Positions 1-9,031 of a stretch of 64,000 bases of DNA are shown piece by piece. The notes below the pieces were generated by a model. The model was not told where the DNA came from. It saw only the letters and a list, made by a program, of their open reading frames with translations, and did no database searches. Position 1 is the first letter of the stretch, and the number at the start of each line of letters is the position of its first letter. This DNA is from Nocardia sp. NBC_00565 (lineage in GTDB: Bacteria; Actinomycetota; Actinomycetes; Mycobacteriales; Mycobacteriaceae): NCBI RefSeq assembly GCF_036345915.1, contig NZ_CP107785.1, positions 8,308,001 to 8,372,000 on the forward strand, given 5' to 3'. The translations under genes and the position numbers were made by a program.

Positions 1-208
1 TCTCGGTCCCTTCGCGGCCGCGCTCGGCGAGCAGGTCGGCAGCGGCCCCTACTTCCAGGCATACGTCTCGAACGCGACTACGCGGGGTCTGCAGATACTG
101 GTCGACGCGCTGGTGTGGCCGCAGCATGTGCCGGATTCCTTCCGTGCGTACCTCACCGACCCGGCGCTGCCGTCGATCGAACCCTCGATTCAGGAGCCGC
201 CGCGATGA
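1..208 (+). CDS. mceC: MceC family protein, C-terminal end (partial)
   Basis: The 68 codons read from position 2 end at a TGA (206-208) that overlaps the ATG of the next gene. The peptide contains GPYFQAYVSN, QILVDALVWP and PDSFRAYL, as seen at the C-termini of MceC subunits. The 5' part lies outside the window. MceC proteins are thought to form part of the periplasm-spanning lipid conduit of Mce transporters. The ATGA overlap with mceD shows translational coupling. Which mce locus this is cannot be told from the fragment. Confidence 0.75.
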   Translation, partial: LGPFAAALGEQVGSGPYFQAYVSNATTRGLQILVDALVWPQHVPDSFRAYLTDPALPSIEPSIQEPPR

Positions 209-1467
209 ACGCACTTCGTAACGTCCGGCAGGCGCCGCGCTGGGTCCGCGTGGTCGCCGTGGTGGTCGCCGTCGGCTTGGTCGTCGCTATCGGTTGGTCG
301 GTGCTGTCGCGGATCGGCAAGACCACGATCACCGCGTATTTCCCGTCGACCAACGGCCTGTATGCCGGTGACGAGGTGCGGGTGCTCGGCGTGCACGTCG
401 GGCGGATCGACACCATCGATCCGGGCAAGGACCGGGTGCGGGTCGAGATGACCCTCGATCGCGGTATCGATATCCCGGCCGACGCCAAGGCGGTCATCAT
501 CTCGCCCTCGCTGGTGTCGGCACGCTTCATCCAGTTGGCGCCCGCGTACACCGGTGGGCCGAAGTTGGGCGACGGCGGCCAGATTCCGATCGAGCACACC
601 GCGGTTCCGGTCGAATGGGATGACATCAAGACCGAATTGTCCAAGCTGGCAACGACCCTCGGTCCGATCGGCGAGGACAAGCAGGGCTCGTTCGGGCGGT
701 TCGTGAATACCGCCGCCGACAACCTCGCCAACGGCAACGCGCAGGCGCTGCGGGATACGCTGCGCGAGCTGTCGAGCACCTTGAATACGTTGTCGGACGG
801 GCGAACCGACCTTTTCGGCACCATCCGCAATCTGCAGCAGTTCGTGGATGTGCTGTCCAAGAGCAACGATCAGATCGTGCAGTTCGGCGGGCGACTGGCC
901 TCGGTGTCGTCGGTACTGGCGGGCGTCTCCACGGATCTCGGCGAAGGACTGGACAATCTGGATAGCGCCGTCGGCGATGTGCGGCGTTTCTTGGACGAGC
1001 GCGGCGGCGCGCTGACCGAGGGCGTTCAGCGGCTGGCCGACGTCACCCAGGTGCTCGCGGATAAACGACCGCAGCTCGAGCAGATATTGCATGCCGGGCC
1101 AACGGCGTTGGTGAACTTCTACCAGATCTACGACCCAGCTCAGGGCAGTCTGACCGGTGCCGTTGTCGCACCGAACTTCGCCAACCCGTTCGCCTTCCTG
1201 TGTGGCGCGGTCGAGGCGAACGATGCGAACGGATCCGATACCAGTGCCGCCCTCTGCAACCAGTACCTGGCGCCGGTGATCCAGCAGCTGATGATGAACT
1301 ACCCGCCGCTGCTGACCAATCCGGTATCCAATCAGACCGCTTTCCCGCACCAGCTCGTCTACAGTCCGCCGAGCCTGGCCAATGAGGCTGCTCCCGCACC
1401 GGTTTCGAACCCGGTGACGGTACCGAATGGCATTGCCGGACTGGCTATTCCGGGAGGAGGGCGATGA
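205..1467 (+). CDS. mceD: MceD family lipid-transport subunit
   Basis: A 420-residue Mce subunit. The start at 205 is chosen because its ATG overlaps the upstream stop and precedes a basic stretch and one membrane segment (about residues 14-35). The MlaD/Mce domain follows (TAYFPSTNGLYAGDEVRVLG, about 45-120), then VPVEWDDIKTEL, typical of MceD, and a long helical region thought to line the lipid tunnel. It is the second gene of the visible mce operon and overlaps mceE by ATGA. By family it would help import lipids or sterols with YrbE permeases and an Mkl ATPase, which are not in the window. Confidence 0.88.
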   Translation: MNALRNVRQAPRWVRVVAVVVAVGLVVAIGWSVLSRIGKTTITAYFPSTNGLYAGDEVRVLGVHVGRIDTIDPGKDRVRVEMTLDRGIDIPADAKAVIISPSLVSARFIQLAPAYTGGPKLGDGGQIPIEHTAVPVEWDDIKTELSKLATTLGPIGEDKQGSFGRFVNTAADNLANGNAQALRDTLRELSSTLNTLSDGRTDLFGTIRNLQQFVDVLSKSNDQIVQFGGRLASVSSVLAGVSTDLGEGLDNLDSAVGDVRRFLDERGGALTEGVQRLADVTQVLADKRPQLEQILHAGPTALVNFYQIYDPAQGSLTGAVVAPNFANPFAFLCGAVEANDANGSDTSAALCNQYLAPVIQQLMMNYPPLLTNPVSNQTAFPHQLVYSPPSLANEAAPAPVSNPVTVPNGIAGLAIPGGGR

Positions 1468-2690
1468 TGCGGCGCCGCATGGCCGGTGCGGTGATGGGAC
1501 TCGCCATCGCCTTGGGAGTCACCGGCTGCCAATGGGACGGCCTCAATTCGCTGCCGATGCCCGGTGCGCAGGGCAATGATCCGAACGCCTACCAGGTGCA
1601 GATCCAGATGCCCAATGTCACCACGCTGACCCAGAATTCACCGGTCCGTGTCAACGACGTGACGGTCGGCACGGTGTCGAAGATCGAGGTGCAGGACTGG
1701 CACGCGCTGGTCACCGTGAAACTCCAGCACGATGTGCGGCTGCCCGCCAACGCCACCGCCCGGATCGGCCAGACCAGTCTGCTCGGCAGCAACCATCTCG
1801 AACTCGCCGCTCCGAAAGACGTTCCGGCGCAGGGTGAGTTGAAGAACGGCGACATCATCCCGCTGGCGCGGGCCGGGGTCTATCCGACCACCGAGCAGAC
1901 GCTGTCCTCGCTGTCGGTGGTGCTCAACGGCGGCGGCATCAGTCAGCTCGAAACCATCACCCACGAACTGAATGCCACGTTCAACGGTCGCGAGGACGCG
2001 ATCCGCGATCTGCTGCCGCAGCTGAACGAGCTGACCACCACGCTGGACACCCAGACCAAGGACATCATCGACGCGATGGGCGGACTGGACCGGTTCGCCG
2101 GCACGCTGGCCCAGCAGAAGGATCGGGTCGCCGCGGCCATCGAGCAGATCCATCCGGCACTGACCGTGCTGGCCGACCGGCGCGAGAACATCACGCACAC
2201 CATTACCGCACTCGGCGATCTGAGTGATGTGGTGCAGCGGATCATCGCGCAGGGCGGCGACAACCTGAAGGCGAATCTGGCCAATCTCGCGCCGGTGCTG
2301 GAAACCCTTGCCAGCACGGGGAACAACCTCGTCGAGGTGATGAAGGTGCTGTTCACCTTCCCGTTCCCCATGAAGAATCTCGACAACGCGGTCAAGGGCG
2401 ACTACATGAATTTGATCATGACCGTCGACATCACGGGCAAACGGCTGGATTCGAACTTCCTGACCGGCACCCCGCTCGGCGGCCGATTCGGCGGGGTCGA
2501 AGGCGCTCTCGGCGGTTTGGCCGGTACGGCGGAGGGCAACAGCAATCCGGCGACCGCGCCGCTGCAGACGCCGCCGCCCGCCACCGCGTCGCCCACGCCG
2601 AGTATCCCTGGGCTGCCGCCGATTCCGGGTCTGCCCGCGATTCCGGGCCTGACGGTTCCGCCCGCCGGGCAAGGAGGTGCGGGTCAATGA
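1464..2690 (+). CDS. mceE: MceE family lipoprotein subunit
   Basis: A 408-residue Mce subunit with a lipoprotein signal: basic N-terminus, hydrophobic core and lipobox VTGC (Cys about 22). This matches the LprK/MceE position in mce operons. The Mce domain spans about residues 43-120 (YQVQIQMPNVTTL), followed by a helical region and a proline/glycine tail with repeated PGLP-type units (about 375-405). The start at 1464 overlaps the mceD stop. The gene overlaps mceF by four bases, so the subunits are made as a coupled series. Confidence 0.88.
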   Translation: MMRRRMAGAVMGLAIALGVTGCQWDGLNSLPMPGAQGNDPNAYQVQIQMPNVTTLTQNSPVRVNDVTVGTVSKIEVQDWHALVTVKLQHDVRLPANATARIGQTSLLGSNHLELAAPKDVPAQGELKNGDIIPLARAGVYPTTEQTLSSLSVVLNGGGISQLETITHELNATFNGREDAIRDLLPQLNELTTTLDTQTKDIIDAMGGLDRFAGTLAQQKDRVAAAIEQIHPALTVLADRRENITHTITALGDLSDVVQRIIAQGGDNLKANLANLAPVLETLASTGNNLVEVMKVLFTFPFPMKNLDNAVKGDYMNLIMTVDITGKRLDSNFLTGTPLGGRFGGVEGALGGLAGTAEGNSNPATAPLQTPPPATASPTPSIPGLPPIPGLPAIPGLTVPPAGQGGAGQ

Positions 2691-4096
2691 AACTCACGCG
2701 ATTCGTTCGAATCCAATTGGCCATCTTCTCGGTGCTGACGGTGATCGGTTTGGTGGTGATGGGCGGCACCTATGTCGGTCTGCCCGCGATGTTCGGTATC
2801 GGCCGCTATCGGGTGACGGTGCAGTTGGCCGCCACCGGCGGGCTGTATCCGACCGCCAATGTCGCCTATCGCGGCACGAATGTCGGCAAGGTGGAAGAGG
2901 TTCGGCTCACCCCCATGGGTGTGGACGCGAAACTGTCCATCGACAGCGACTACAAAATTCCCTCGGACGTCGACGCGTGGGTGCGCAGCGTTTCGGCCAT
3001 CGGCGAGCAGTACGTCGATCTGGTTCCGGCCGCGAATCCCAAGGGCGGCAACCTTTCCGATGGTTCGGTGGTGCCGGTCGAGCGCACGAAACTGCCGGAG
3101 GACATCGGTACGGTGCTGGATCGGTCCGATCGGCTGCTGTCCAGCATTGCCGACACCAAGCTGCGCCAAGTGATCGACGATGCGTTCACGGCGTTCAATG
3201 GCGCCGGACCGGATCTGCAGAAGTTCATCGATTCCGCTTCGCTGCTGGTGCAGGAGGCGCAGGCCAGCGCGGAACCGACCAAGGATCTGCTGGAAAAGAT
3301 CGGCCCGCTGCTGGACACCCAGAACCAGTCCGATGCCGCCATCCGGTCCTGGACCCAGGATCTGGCGACCGTCACCGACCAACTGCGGGCGCACGATCCG
3401 GCGCTGCGCAATGTGATCAACAAGACCCCGGCCGCGGCACAGCAGGTGAGTTCGCTGTTCCAGGATCTGAAACCGACACTGCCGATACTGCTGTCGAATC
3501 TGGTCAGCGTCGGTCAGGTCGGTGTGACCTACCATGCCGGTTTGGAGCAGATCCTGGTGGTCTACCCGCCGCTGACCGCGGCCTTCCTGACCGTGATCCG
3601 CGGCCCGATCGAATATGGTGCGGTCGTCGACTTCCATCTCGAGCTCAACGATCCGCCGGGCTGCACCACCGGCTTCCTGCGACCGGACCAGCGCCGGTCG
3701 CCGGCCGACCTCACGACTCCGGACTCGCCCCCGGGCATGTACTGCAAGGTCGCGCAGAACGCCCGCGAGGCCGTGCGTGGCATTCGCAACACGCCGTGTA
3801 TGGAAGTGCCGGGCAAGCGCGCACCGACGCCGGAATTGTGCCGTGACCCGAACGGTTACGTGCCCGAGGGTGACAATCCGCCGTTCGGCCCACCGAATCC
3901 GGTGACGCCGTCGGGCGATCCGATCGGTGATCAGGGATCAACCCACCCGGCGGCGAGCAGTACCTCACTGGATCCCGGCAGCGGGACATTCGTAGGACCG
4001 GACGGACGCACGTACCGTCAGGGGGATATCGGGAAGGACGGATCCGGCACGATACCGTCGAGTTGGCAGGCGATGCTTCAGGAGCAGCAGATATGA
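2687..4096 (+). CDS. mceF: MceF family lipid-transport subunit
   Basis: A 469-residue Mce subunit. One N-terminal membrane segment (about residues 8-32) precedes the Mce domain (RVTVQLAATGGLYPTANVAY, about 43-120) and a long helical region. The C-terminal 120 residues are rich in Pro, Gly, Ser and Asp and probably unstructured, as in other MceF proteins. The start overlaps the mceE stop. Its TGA (4094-4096) lies inside the first five bases of a 77-bp repeat that separates it from the Mce-associated genes. Confidence 0.88.
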   Translation: MKLTRFVRIQLAIFSVLTVIGLVVMGGTYVGLPAMFGIGRYRVTVQLAATGGLYPTANVAYRGTNVGKVEEVRLTPMGVDAKLSIDSDYKIPSDVDAWVRSVSAIGEQYVDLVPAANPKGGNLSDGSVVPVERTKLPEDIGTVLDRSDRLLSSIADTKLRQVIDDAFTAFNGAGPDLQKFIDSASLLVQEAQASAEPTKDLLEKIGPLLDTQNQSDAAIRSWTQDLATVTDQLRAHDPALRNVINKTPAAAQQVSSLFQDLKPTLPILLSNLVSVGQVGVTYHAGLEQILVVYPPLTAAFLTVIRGPIEYGAVVDFHLELNDPPGCTTGFLRPDQRRSPADLTTPDSPPGMYCKVAQNAREAVRGIRNTPCMEVPGKRAPTPELCRDPNGYVPEGDNPPFGPPNPVTPSGDPIGDQGSTHPAASSTSLDPGSGTFVGPDGRTYRQGDIGKDGSGTIPSSWQAMLQEQQI

Positions 4097-4169
4097 GTGA
4101 GCGAAGCGAACGAATCATGACACAGCGTGCTTCGCTCATGCCGGAACCGAGCGCCAGCGAGGTGGAGGC
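4093..4169 (+). repeat. 77-bp intergenic element joining mceF to the Mce-associated gene (copy 1)
   Basis: The element begins with ATGAG at 4093, overlapping the mceF stop, and is followed by ATGAG at 4170, which starts the next gene: an exact 77-bp period. It contains GTGAGCGAAGCGAACGAA near the left end and CCGAGCGCCAGCGAG near the right end. An internal inverted pair, GAGCGAAGC and GCTTCGCTC, could form a hairpin. A second copy with the same period lies at 39766. Size and stop/start bridging recall the 77-bp MIRU of the mycobacterial senX3-regX3 junction; a family relationship is inferred, not shown. Confidence 0.75.
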
Positions 4170-4913
4170 ATGAGTGATCCAAGTGTGAAGGGCCGGACCC
4201 GGCGACGTGCGGTGCGCTCGGTGGGTCCACCGCCGGAGGACACCAGGGAGATCGTGGAGCGGGATACCGCCGCGGACTCCAGCGAACCGGTCGTGCTGTC
4301 GAAGGCTGTGGCTGTCGATGTCACGGTAAAGGCGGACAAGGTCGTGGCCACGCCTGTCGAGAGCGCGAGTGCGTCGGCACCGGCGCGCACCACGGATCTC
4401 GTCGATGCCGAACCGAAGATGGGTCGGCCCCGCTGGCTACTCGTCGCCGGCGCGGCGGTGGCCGCGGTCGTGGCGATCGCGCTGGTGATCGGCAGCGGCC
4501 TGTTCCTCTACGGCCTGCACAACGCCGACGTCCGGGACGCGCAGCGCGCGGACTACGTGCAGACCGCCAAGCAAGCGATACTCAACCTGACCACCATCAA
4601 CGACAGCACCGCCAAGGCGGATATCGACCGCGTGCTCGCGGTGGCCTCCGGCGAACTCAAGGCCGAGTATTCCCAGCGCAAGGACGCCTACGCGAGCGTG
4701 GTGGAGCAGGCCAAGGTGAAAGCCAGCGGTGAGATCATCGAATCTGCCATCGAGAGCGAGGACGGGAATTCGGCGCGGGTGCTGGTCGCCGCCAAACAGA
4801 CCCTGACCAATGCGGGTATGGCCGATCCGCAGACGCGGTTCTACCGATTCCGGGTCACCGTCACTCGCGACGACAGCGGGATCACCGCATCACAGGTGGA
4901 GTTCGTAGCATGA
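4170..4913 (+). CDS. Mce-associated membrane protein
   Basis: A 247-residue protein: a charged, probably disordered N-terminal 85 residues, one membrane helix (about 88-112, RWLLVAGAAVAAVVAIALVI), then a soluble domain with an NTF2/VirB8-like pattern. This is the build of Mce-associated (Mas) proteins found behind mceF, which are thought to stabilise the Mce complex. The ATG is supplied by the right edge of the 77-bp repeat, and GGTGGAGG just upstream is a plausible ribosome-binding site. It overlaps the next gene by ATGA. Confidence 0.8.
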   Translation: MSDPSVKGRTRRRAVRSVGPPPEDTREIVERDTAADSSEPVVLSKAVAVDVTVKADKVVATPVESASASAPARTTDLVDAEPKMGRPRWLLVAGAAVAAVVAIALVIGSGLFLYGLHNADVRDAQRADYVQTAKQAILNLTTINDSTAKADIDRVLAVASGELKAEYSQRKDAYASVVEQAKVKASGEIIESAIESEDGNSARVLVAAKQTLTNAGMADPQTRFYRFRVTVTRDDSGITASQVEFVA

Positions 4914-5398
4914 ACCGACGTCGGATAGTCCTAGTAGCGTCGGCACTCGGTCTTGTGCTCATGGCACTGGCCGCCATCTGCGGGATCACCGGATACAAGT
5001 ACTGGAACGATCGCAAGGCTGAAGACGCGCGCACCCAGGTCGTCCCCGCCGCCCAGCGCACGGTCGAGGCGATGTTCACCTACAACTTCAAGACGGTGGA
5101 CGCCGAATTGCCCAAGGCCGCGGACAATCTCACGGGCGGTTTCCGCGACGACTACCTGAAGCTGATCAAGGAAGCCATCGCACCGGGCGCCAAGGAGAAG
5201 GAACTCAACGTCCAGGCGACCACGCAGGCCAGCGGTGTCGTCTCCGCTGAGCCCGCGCACGCGGTGGTGCTGCTGTATCTGAATCAGGTGAGTACCGGTA
5301 AGGATTCGCCGCAGGCCAGTATCAGTACCAGCCGGGTGAAGGTGAGCCTGGACAAGAACGACGGGCACTGGCTCGTCTCGGCGGTCACGCCTATCTGA
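4910..5398 (+). CDS. Mce-associated membrane protein, small
   Basis: A 162-residue protein with a short cytoplasmic N-terminus, one membrane helix (about residues 6-27) and a small external domain ending in DGHWLVSAVTPI, a pattern common to Mce-associated proteins. The start overlaps the upstream stop, so it is co-translated. It ends the mce operon. The convergent phoR gene stops 13 bases away and no clear hairpin terminator separates them. Confidence 0.78.
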   Translation: MNRRRIVLVASALGLVLMALAAICGITGYKYWNDRKAEDARTQVVPAAQRTVEAMFTYNFKTVDAELPKAADNLTGGFRDDYLKLIKEAIAPGAKEKELNVQATTQASGVVSAEPAHAVVLLYLNQVSTGKDSPQASISTSRVKVSLDKNDGHWLVSAVTPI

Positions 5399-5411
5399 TA
5401 GCCCTTGTGGC

Positions 5412-6908
5412 TCAGCGACTTTCGCGGGGCAGGTGCACGGTGAATGTGGTGCCCTCGCCGGGAGTGCTCTGCACACTCACCTCGCCCTCGTGCGCGGCGA
5501 CCAACGCTTGCACGATGGACAACCCGAGTCCGGTGCCGCCGCTGGTGCGGGTGCGGGAGGTATCGGTGCGATAGAAGCGTTCGAAGACGCGCTCGGCTTC
5601 CTCGGCGGGTAAGCCGGGGCCGGTGTCGGCCACTTCCAGCAGAACCGCGTCATCGGTGGGGGTGAGGCGGACCTTGACGGCGGTGCCGGGTGGGGTGTGG
5701 GTGAGGGCATTGTTCAGCAGGTTGGCCAGCACTTGGCGAAGCCGGGCCTCATCGCCGACCACCTCCAATGTGCCTGCGCCCGAACAGATTTCCAATTCGA
5801 CCGTTCGATGCGGGCCGTCGTCGCCATTGGCCGCGACGACCGCGCGCGCATTGTGCACGGCGTCGCTGGCGATGGCGAGCAGATCGACCGGACCCAGTTC
5901 CAATGGGCGCTGCGCGTCCAGTCGGGCCAGCATCAGCAGATCCTCGACCAGCAGACCCATGCGCTGGGCCTCGTGTTCGATGCGATCCATGAACAGGGCC
6001 GGATCCGCGGTCGCGCCTTGGCGATACAGCTCGGCGAAGCCGCGGATGGTGGTGAGCGGGGTGCGCAGTTCGTGGCTCGCGTCAGCGATGAAGCGGCGCA
6101 TCTTCGATTCGGAGCGCCGCGCCGCGGCCTCGGAGGCTTCGGTCGCGGCGAAGGCGGTCTGGATCTGGGCCAGCATGCCGTTGAGCGATTGGGACAGTCG
6201 GTCGACCTCGGTATTGGTGCCGCGCACCGGAACTCGGCGATACAGATCGCCCGCGGCGATGGCGGCGGCGGTCTTCTCGACCGCGCGCAACGGGCGCAGA
6301 CTGCGGCGGATCACGAAGTAGGCGAGTACCGCGAGCGCGGCGAGTACGGCGGCGCCGACCATGAGCTGCAGCATGATCAACCGGTTGGCGGTGTCGATGT
6401 TCTCGGTGAGCGGTATCGCGACGGTCGTCGTCGTATCGGGTGTCACCGCCGTGATGGTTCGCCATTTGACCGTGGCACCGTTCCTGGAGCCGACGGTCGT
6501 CGGTTTGGTGATGACCCTGCCGCCGGGCGAGTCGGCGGTCGGCCGCCCTTCGGGTGGCTCCGGCAGCACGGGTTCGGCTTCGACATTGAACGGTCTGGTC
6601 TCGAAGTAGACGGTGGCGTTGCCGCCCGGGGTCGGTTGGGTGCGGATGTAGAAGGTGCTGGACGGATGCGGCGGATTGGCCGGGTTCACGGGTCTGGGCC
6701 GCGACCACGCCATGGCCGCATCGCGCAGTTGCTGATCGGTGCGATGGGTCAGCGATTTCTCCAACGCGGAGGTGACGACCATCCCGGATGCCAGCAGACC
6801 CAGCGCGGATAGCAGCACGAGCGCGACCACCAGGGTAACGCGCAGCGGTATCGCCGACGATCTGCGCGACAGTTCGCGACGGGTCCTGGCGATCCGGGAG
6901 GCGGTCAT
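5412..6908 (-). CDS. phoR: Sensor histidine kinase PhoR-like
   Basis: A 498-residue membrane kinase: TM1 about 23-46, an extracytoplasmic sensor of about 130 residues, TM2 about 178-200, HAMP about 200-255, HisKA with phospho-acceptor His279 (DASHELRTPLTTIRGFAELY), and an ATPase domain with GTGLGLSIV. The kinase core closely resembles M. tuberculosis PhoR from memory, including ELYRQGA and a nearby LLVEDLLMLARLDA block. The start overlaps the phoP stop. In mycobacteria PhoPR controls cell-envelope lipids and acid response; the same role here is inferred. The sensor domain is the least conserved part, so the signal may differ. Confidence 0.85.
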   Translation of the reverse strand: MTASRIARTRRELSRRSSAIPLRVTLVVALVLLSALGLLASGMVVTSALEKSLTHRTDQQLRDAAMAWSRPRPVNPANPPHPSSTFYIRTQPTPGGNATVYFETRPFNVEAEPVLPEPPEGRPTADSPGGRVITKPTTVGSRNGATVKWRTITAVTPDTTTTVAIPLTENIDTANRLIMLQLMVGAAVLAALAVLAYFVIRRSLRPLRAVEKTAAAIAAGDLYRRVPVRGTNTEVDRLSQSLNGMLAQIQTAFAATEASEAAARRSESKMRRFIADASHELRTPLTTIRGFAELYRQGATADPALFMDRIEHEAQRMGLLVEDLLMLARLDAQRPLELGPVDLLAIASDAVHNARAVVAANGDDGPHRTVELEICSGAGTLEVVGDEARLRQVLANLLNNALTHTPPGTAVKVRLTPTDDAVLLEVADTGPGLPAEEAERVFERFYRTDTSRTRTSGGTGLGLSIVQALVAAHEGEVSVQSTPGEGTTFTVHLPRESR

Positions 6909-7642
6909 TTCTCGGTTTGGCGCACGCGATTGGGCGCGCGCATCACGTAGCCGACGCCACGCAGGGTGTGGATCAAACGCTGATCACCGGTATCGACTTT
7001 CTTGCGCAGATACGACACATATGTCTCGACCACACCCACTTCACCGCCGAAGTCGTAGCGCCACACGTGGTCCAGGATGCGCGGCTTGCTGAGCACCGTG
7101 CCCGCGTTGACCATGAAGTAGCGCAGCAGCGTGAATTCGGTGGGGGACAACGCGACCGGCTCGCCCGCCTTCCACACCTCGTGGGTGTCGTCGTCGAGTT
7201 CGATATCCTCGAACCGAATTCGGGAACTCTCGCGCTGCGGTGCGGTATGGCCGAAGCGGCGCAACACGACTCGCAGCCGGGCCACCACTTCCTCGAGGCT
7301 GAACGGTTTGGTGATGTAGTCGTCGGCGCCGAGGGTGAGTCCGGCGACCTTGTCCTGCACGTCATCGCGTGCGGTGAGGAACAGCACCGGTGCGTCGATA
7401 CCGTCGGCGCGCAGGCGGCGCAGCAGCCCGAACCCGTCCATCCCGGGCATCATCACATCGACGATCAGCGCCTGCGGCCGGAAAGTGCGCGCCTTGTCCA
7501 GCGCCTGCGCCCCATCGATCGCCGTATCGACCGCGAACCCCTGATAGCGCAGACTCACCGACAGGAGCTCCACGATCATCGGCTCGTCGTCCACCACCAG
7601 CACCCTGGCCTCGGGTGTGGTCTCCGCAGGCGCACCACTCAT
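6905..7642 (-). CDS. phoP: Response regulator PhoP-like (OmpR family)
   Basis: A 245-residue two-domain regulator. The receiver has phospho-acceptor Asp62 (VDVMMPGMDG) and switch Lys112. The winged-helix domain contains LSPTEFTLLRYF and ILDHVWRYDFGGEV and ends HTLRGVGYVMR. Most of it matches M. tuberculosis PhoP as recalled. The start at 7642 (MSGAPAE) is preferred over an in-frame TTG at 7660 because it is an ATG with GAGG just upstream and gives the family length. It is the first gene of a two-gene operon with phoR (ATGA overlap). Confidence 0.88.
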   Translation of the reverse strand: MSGAPAETTPEARVLVVDDEPMIVELLSVSLRYQGFAVDTAIDGAQALDKARTFRPQALIVDVMMPGMDGFGLLRRLRADGIDAPVLFLTARDDVQDKVAGLTLGADDYITKPFSLEEVVARLRVVLRRFGHTAPQRESSRIRFEDIELDDDTHEVWKAGEPVALSPTEFTLLRYFMVNAGTVLSKPRILDHVWRYDFGGEVGVVETYVSYLRKKVDTGDQRLIHTLRGVGYVMRAPNRVRQTEK

Positions 7643-7783
7643 TGCCTCATAATCCGGCAATCAACTGGGAATTGTCTGGTCCTTAGCTGGGTGAATGCTG
7701 TGAACTCTGCCGCGCGGCGCGCTGTTCGCGGTTCTGTCGGGATTTGAACTGACGCCCCTCCGGGCGCATCCCCCAGTGTCGGG

Positions 7784-8332
7784 TCAACGGGCGGTGAGGA
7801 CGTGCGCCCACGGCTCGTCGATGTCGGCAAGACCCAGCACGGCGGTCACATTGTCGAGCATTCCGGCGCCGAACCAGTGCCGCACGGCGTCGTCGTCGCC
7901 CAGCAGCTGCCGAACGGTGTCAACCTGCTTGGCGTAGCACCGACGCACGGCCTGCCCTACCAGCGGCTCGCCGGCGGCACAGTTCGCGTGCATGAGGAAG
8001 CGCAGGATAGCCCGGTCCGCGACGAGCGCGGCGTAGGCGCCGCGCGCCGCATCCACCGCCGCCTCGGACGCAGGCCCGGCCCCACCCGACGCCGGCGAGT
8101 GCGCGACCAAGGTTTCGGTCATCACAACGGACACGTGGTCGACCGCCGCCGCGAACAGCGCTTGCTTGTTCGGGTACAGGCGATAGAGATACGGCTGAGA
8201 GATGCCGACCCACTCGGCTATCTCGTGCGTCGTCGTACCGTAGAAACCCTTCTGCGCGAAGCAATCGATCGCGGCGGCCACGATGGCTCGACGTCGTTCG
8301 TCGCTCTTCGTCGTAGTGCCGGCGGCGGGCAT
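7784..8332 (-). CDS. TetR family transcriptional regulator
   Basis: A 182-residue repressor. Residues about 10-58 form the TetR DNA-binding domain (AIDCFAQKGFYGTTTHEIAE, then GISQPYLYRLYPNKQALF). The C-terminal ligand domain is not recognisable. It lies 26 bases downstream of the SnoaL-like gene on the same strand, so the two probably form an operon and the regulator may control itself with its neighbour. The ligand is unknown; the nearby aromatic-catabolism genes are a possible context only. Confidence 0.85.
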   Translation of the reverse strand: MPAAGTTTKSDERRRAIVAAAIDCFAQKGFYGTTTHEIAEWVGISQPYLYRLYPNKQALFAAAVDHVSVVMTETLVAHSPASGGAGPASEAAVDAARGAYAALVADRAILRFLMHANCAAGEPLVGQAVRRCYAKQVDTVRQLLGDDDAVRHWFGAGMLDNVTAVLGLADIDEPWAHVLTAR

Positions 8333-8358
8333 GGGCGTCAGTCAAACACGGCTCCCAC

Positions 8359-8832
8359 TCAGCCTCCAAAAGTCACGCTGAGGTCAGGGTCGGACGGCAC
8401 GTCGTGGGGTGTGAGTGCCTCGATCGCTACCAGCGGATTCCAGTAGTCCAGGTAGTGGGTGATGAGCGCGTCGTCATCGGTCCGGACGACAGAGATGCAC
8501 GTCTGCTCGTACGGCTTGCCGGTCGGCCGTGCGGTGCCCGTCGAGCGGAATTCGACAATCACGAGACTCGGATCGACCGTCTTGTGGAACACCAGGTCGG
8601 CGAACTCTACGTCAAAGGTCTCGGGAAAGTGACTCATGTGTGCGAACAGTGCGTCTCGCCCAGTTACCCGTCGAGGCACGCCGGCTGGCGCGAACGGGAA
8701 CTCGAGCACCGCGTCCGGGGCGAACAGCTTCACCCATTCGTCGGTGCGTCCTGCGGCGGTAAGGCGCAGGTGCTCGGACACGGTGTGCTGGGCAGCGGCG
8801 CGGCGGTTGGTGTCGTCTTCCTCGACTGTCAT
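8359..8832 (-). CDS. SnoaL/NTF2-like small protein
   Basis: A 157-residue protein with the SnoaL-like cone fold signature: an N-terminal helix, LFAPDAVLEFPFAPAG, GRDALFAHM, and a central sheet ending in a YLDYWNPL motif. Family members are isomerases, cyclases, dehydratases or binding proteins acting on small hydrophobic compounds, so no reaction can be assigned. The ATG follows AGGAGAAAAT, a good ribosome-binding site. The 199 bases upstream hold its likely promoter and the 3' end of the catabolic operon. Confidence 0.75.
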   Translation of the reverse strand: MTVEEDDTNRRAAAQHTVSEHLRLTAAGRTDEWVKLFAPDAVLEFPFAPAGVPRRVTGRDALFAHMSHFPETFDVEFADLVFHKTVDPSLVIVEFRSTGTARPTGKPYEQTCISVVRTDDDALITHYLDYWNPLVAIEALTPHDVPSDPDLSVTFGG

Positions 8833-9031
8833 ATTTTCTCCTACGTTAGTGGTCGCTCTATAACTTATCGGTTCGCGGCAGCCAGGTCAATCGGTGGCCG
8901 CTCCTCGCGGAAGGCGGATGCAGATGACGGGACCGCCGAAATCGCGCGGAGCCCGACGTCGAGTTGGGTGGGGTTCGGAAATGATCGGTGCCACCGTCTC
9001 CCCGACGGAGTTCGATCCCGTCGTTCGCAAC

